Source: Bremia lactucae
Taxonomy: Eukaryota > Oomycota > Peronosporomycetes > Peronosporales > Peronosporaceae
NCBI RefSeq assembly: GCF_004359215.1
Contig: NC_090612.1
Location: 2,874,730 to 2,926,224 of the forward strand
Reading direction: 5' to 3'
Length of the DNA: 51,495 nucleotides
Shown here: positions 50,956-51,495 of the stretch, one piece after another
How positions within the stretch are numbered: position 1 is the first letter of the stretch
Layout: each line of letters opens with the position of its first letter
Program-made: the position numbers and the translations under genes
Notes under the pieces: model-generated
Seen by the model: only the letters and a program-made list of their open reading frames with translations
What the model was told of the DNA's origin: nothing
The model's database searches: none

Positions 50956-51495
50956 CGACGCATGACTTCCTGTCAGCTCGCCGTCTACTGCCACAGGCTC
51001 TCGGCTCTGTGCAGGACATTCGGACGCATGACTACTTGTCATAGTCCTTTTCTCTACCTCAGTCTCCACGAGCTGGGTAGGAATTGGTGACGTTTGACAT
51101 CCCGTCAACGCACCCTTAACTGTGTTCGACACGACATCAGTTGCATACGCCTCTCGCAGGAGCTCATCCTTTCCGGTGTCCTGCGTAGAGTTCGCAACTG
51201 TGCGTGTACACCAGTCTACTCATGGTTGGTACTTTGCCAACCATGGAATGCATAGGATGAGGTCATACGGACTCTCCATACCTAGCACGGTGAACTTCTC
51301 TTGCAAGAGAAGTCACTAAGGCTAAAGGCGAATTCTACCTGAACTCCCTCAGACTTAACGAGCGCGCCGTTCGCTAAACGAACGGTCGCCTCTTCTCGCT
51401 TGCCATCTGGCAAAGCGACTCCAACATCGCCGGTCTCTTTCTTAGAGCCGCGAGTTTCACAAAATTTTGTGATGCACCCGAATCCACTAGGAGGG
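50956..51495 (-). pseudogene. Gypsy-3c aspartic protease region
   Basis: On minus, in changing frames: a start near the window end with GCITKFCETRGSKKETGDVG (after the expected DSG site), EEATVRLANGALVKSEGVQV, EFAFSLSDFS, then VLGMESPYDLIL and PWLAKYQPW (the usual end of this protease, about 51300-51220), and an open charged linker VKGALTGCQTSPIPTQLVET. The true active site lies at or past the right edge. Confidence 0.7.

Larger units (their letters stand above)
49321..51495 (-). mobile_element. Gypsy-3c, protease to H2C2 with deletion and inversion
   Basis: From the window end: protease (51495-50956), an inverted pre-RT spacer (50405-50955), RT start (50400-49990: HEIDLEPGTKY-type, SPTFCVRKATDGWRVIHAYK, TIFSALDLKDGYYQV). 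A deletion removes the catalytic box, joining RT to RNase H (49970: SALMQKDDDGVDRVISYQPR, FLHDNELLSIKYALVKFRVH). Then spacer and the H2C2 start (49431: VPHDTDLKLMILHELHGAPS, SGHLGRKKTF), where it joins Gypsy-3b. The 5' end is outside the window. Confidence 0.83.

Noticed and set aside
1..51495. CRISPR arrays, rRNA or tRNA genes
   Set aside because: No regular repeat-spacer array or recognisable RNA gene was seen. The dense hairpins are irregular in length and sequence and lie in element coding zones.
1..51495. Secreted effector genes (RXLR or CRN type)
   Set aside because: I looked for a signal peptide followed by RXLR-EER or LFLAK-type motifs in the open frames and found none convincing.

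Overview
The window is a repeat-rich piece of a eukaryotic genome that looks like an oomycete of the Peronosporales (Phytophthora or downy-mildew type). The reasons are two host genes with short GT-AG introns (54-71 nt) and long degenerate Ty3/Gypsy and Ty1/Copia retrotransposons with a pogo/CENP-B relic and a MULE. No species can be named from sequence alone. Only about 4 kb is ordinary host genome; the rest is mobile DNA in several layers of nesting and decay.

Layout. 1-2766: 3' end of a Gypsy element (Gypsy-1a), with integrase tail, a long antisense reading frame and the 3' LTR, inserted into a pogo transposase relic (2767-3803, minus). 4125-5948: sphingosine-1-phosphate lyase (minus). 6358-7684: a multi-exon rhomboid protease of the RHBDL4/RHBDD1 type (plus). 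The two genes are divergent across 409 bp. 7804-18160: a MULE with long terminal inverted repeats and an 8-bp target duplication, itself split by a nearly complete chromodomain Gypsy element (Gypsy-2a, 8261-15853, 5-bp duplication TGGCA). 18200-23655: Gypsy-1b, with internal inversions. 23990-26403: Gypsy-1c on the minus strand. 27080-27395: N-terminal pogo fragment. 27400-29570: Gypsy-3a. 29571-35825: three pieces of one Copia family (Copia-1a to 1c), followed by a second Copia family (35826-37149). 37310-44061: Gypsy-1d. 44062-46325: mosaic of Gypsy fragments. 46326-51495: tandem Gypsy-3b and 3c on the minus strand.

No retroelement copy has all its pol frames open. Still, the lineages retain gag, aspartic protease, RT, RNase H and integrase pieces in standard order: PR-RT-RH-IN for Gypsy and PR-IN-RT-RH for Copia.

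The most notable pattern is a reading frame on the strand opposite pol, lying between the integrase tail and the 3' LTR. Related antisense proteins appear in at least five places and in both orientations of the chromosome. Differences between copies in one stretch are mostly synonymous in the antisense frame. The same zone is packed with short perfect hairpins, and one hairpin at a homologous site shows paired compensatory changes across four copies. This suggests an antisense accessory gene of these Gypsy elements, overlaid by conserved nucleic-acid structure. A second notable pattern is a four-site TGACGTCA array with 13-14-13 spacing in the Copia-1 LTRs. All family calls come from motif recognition by eye; no database search was run.
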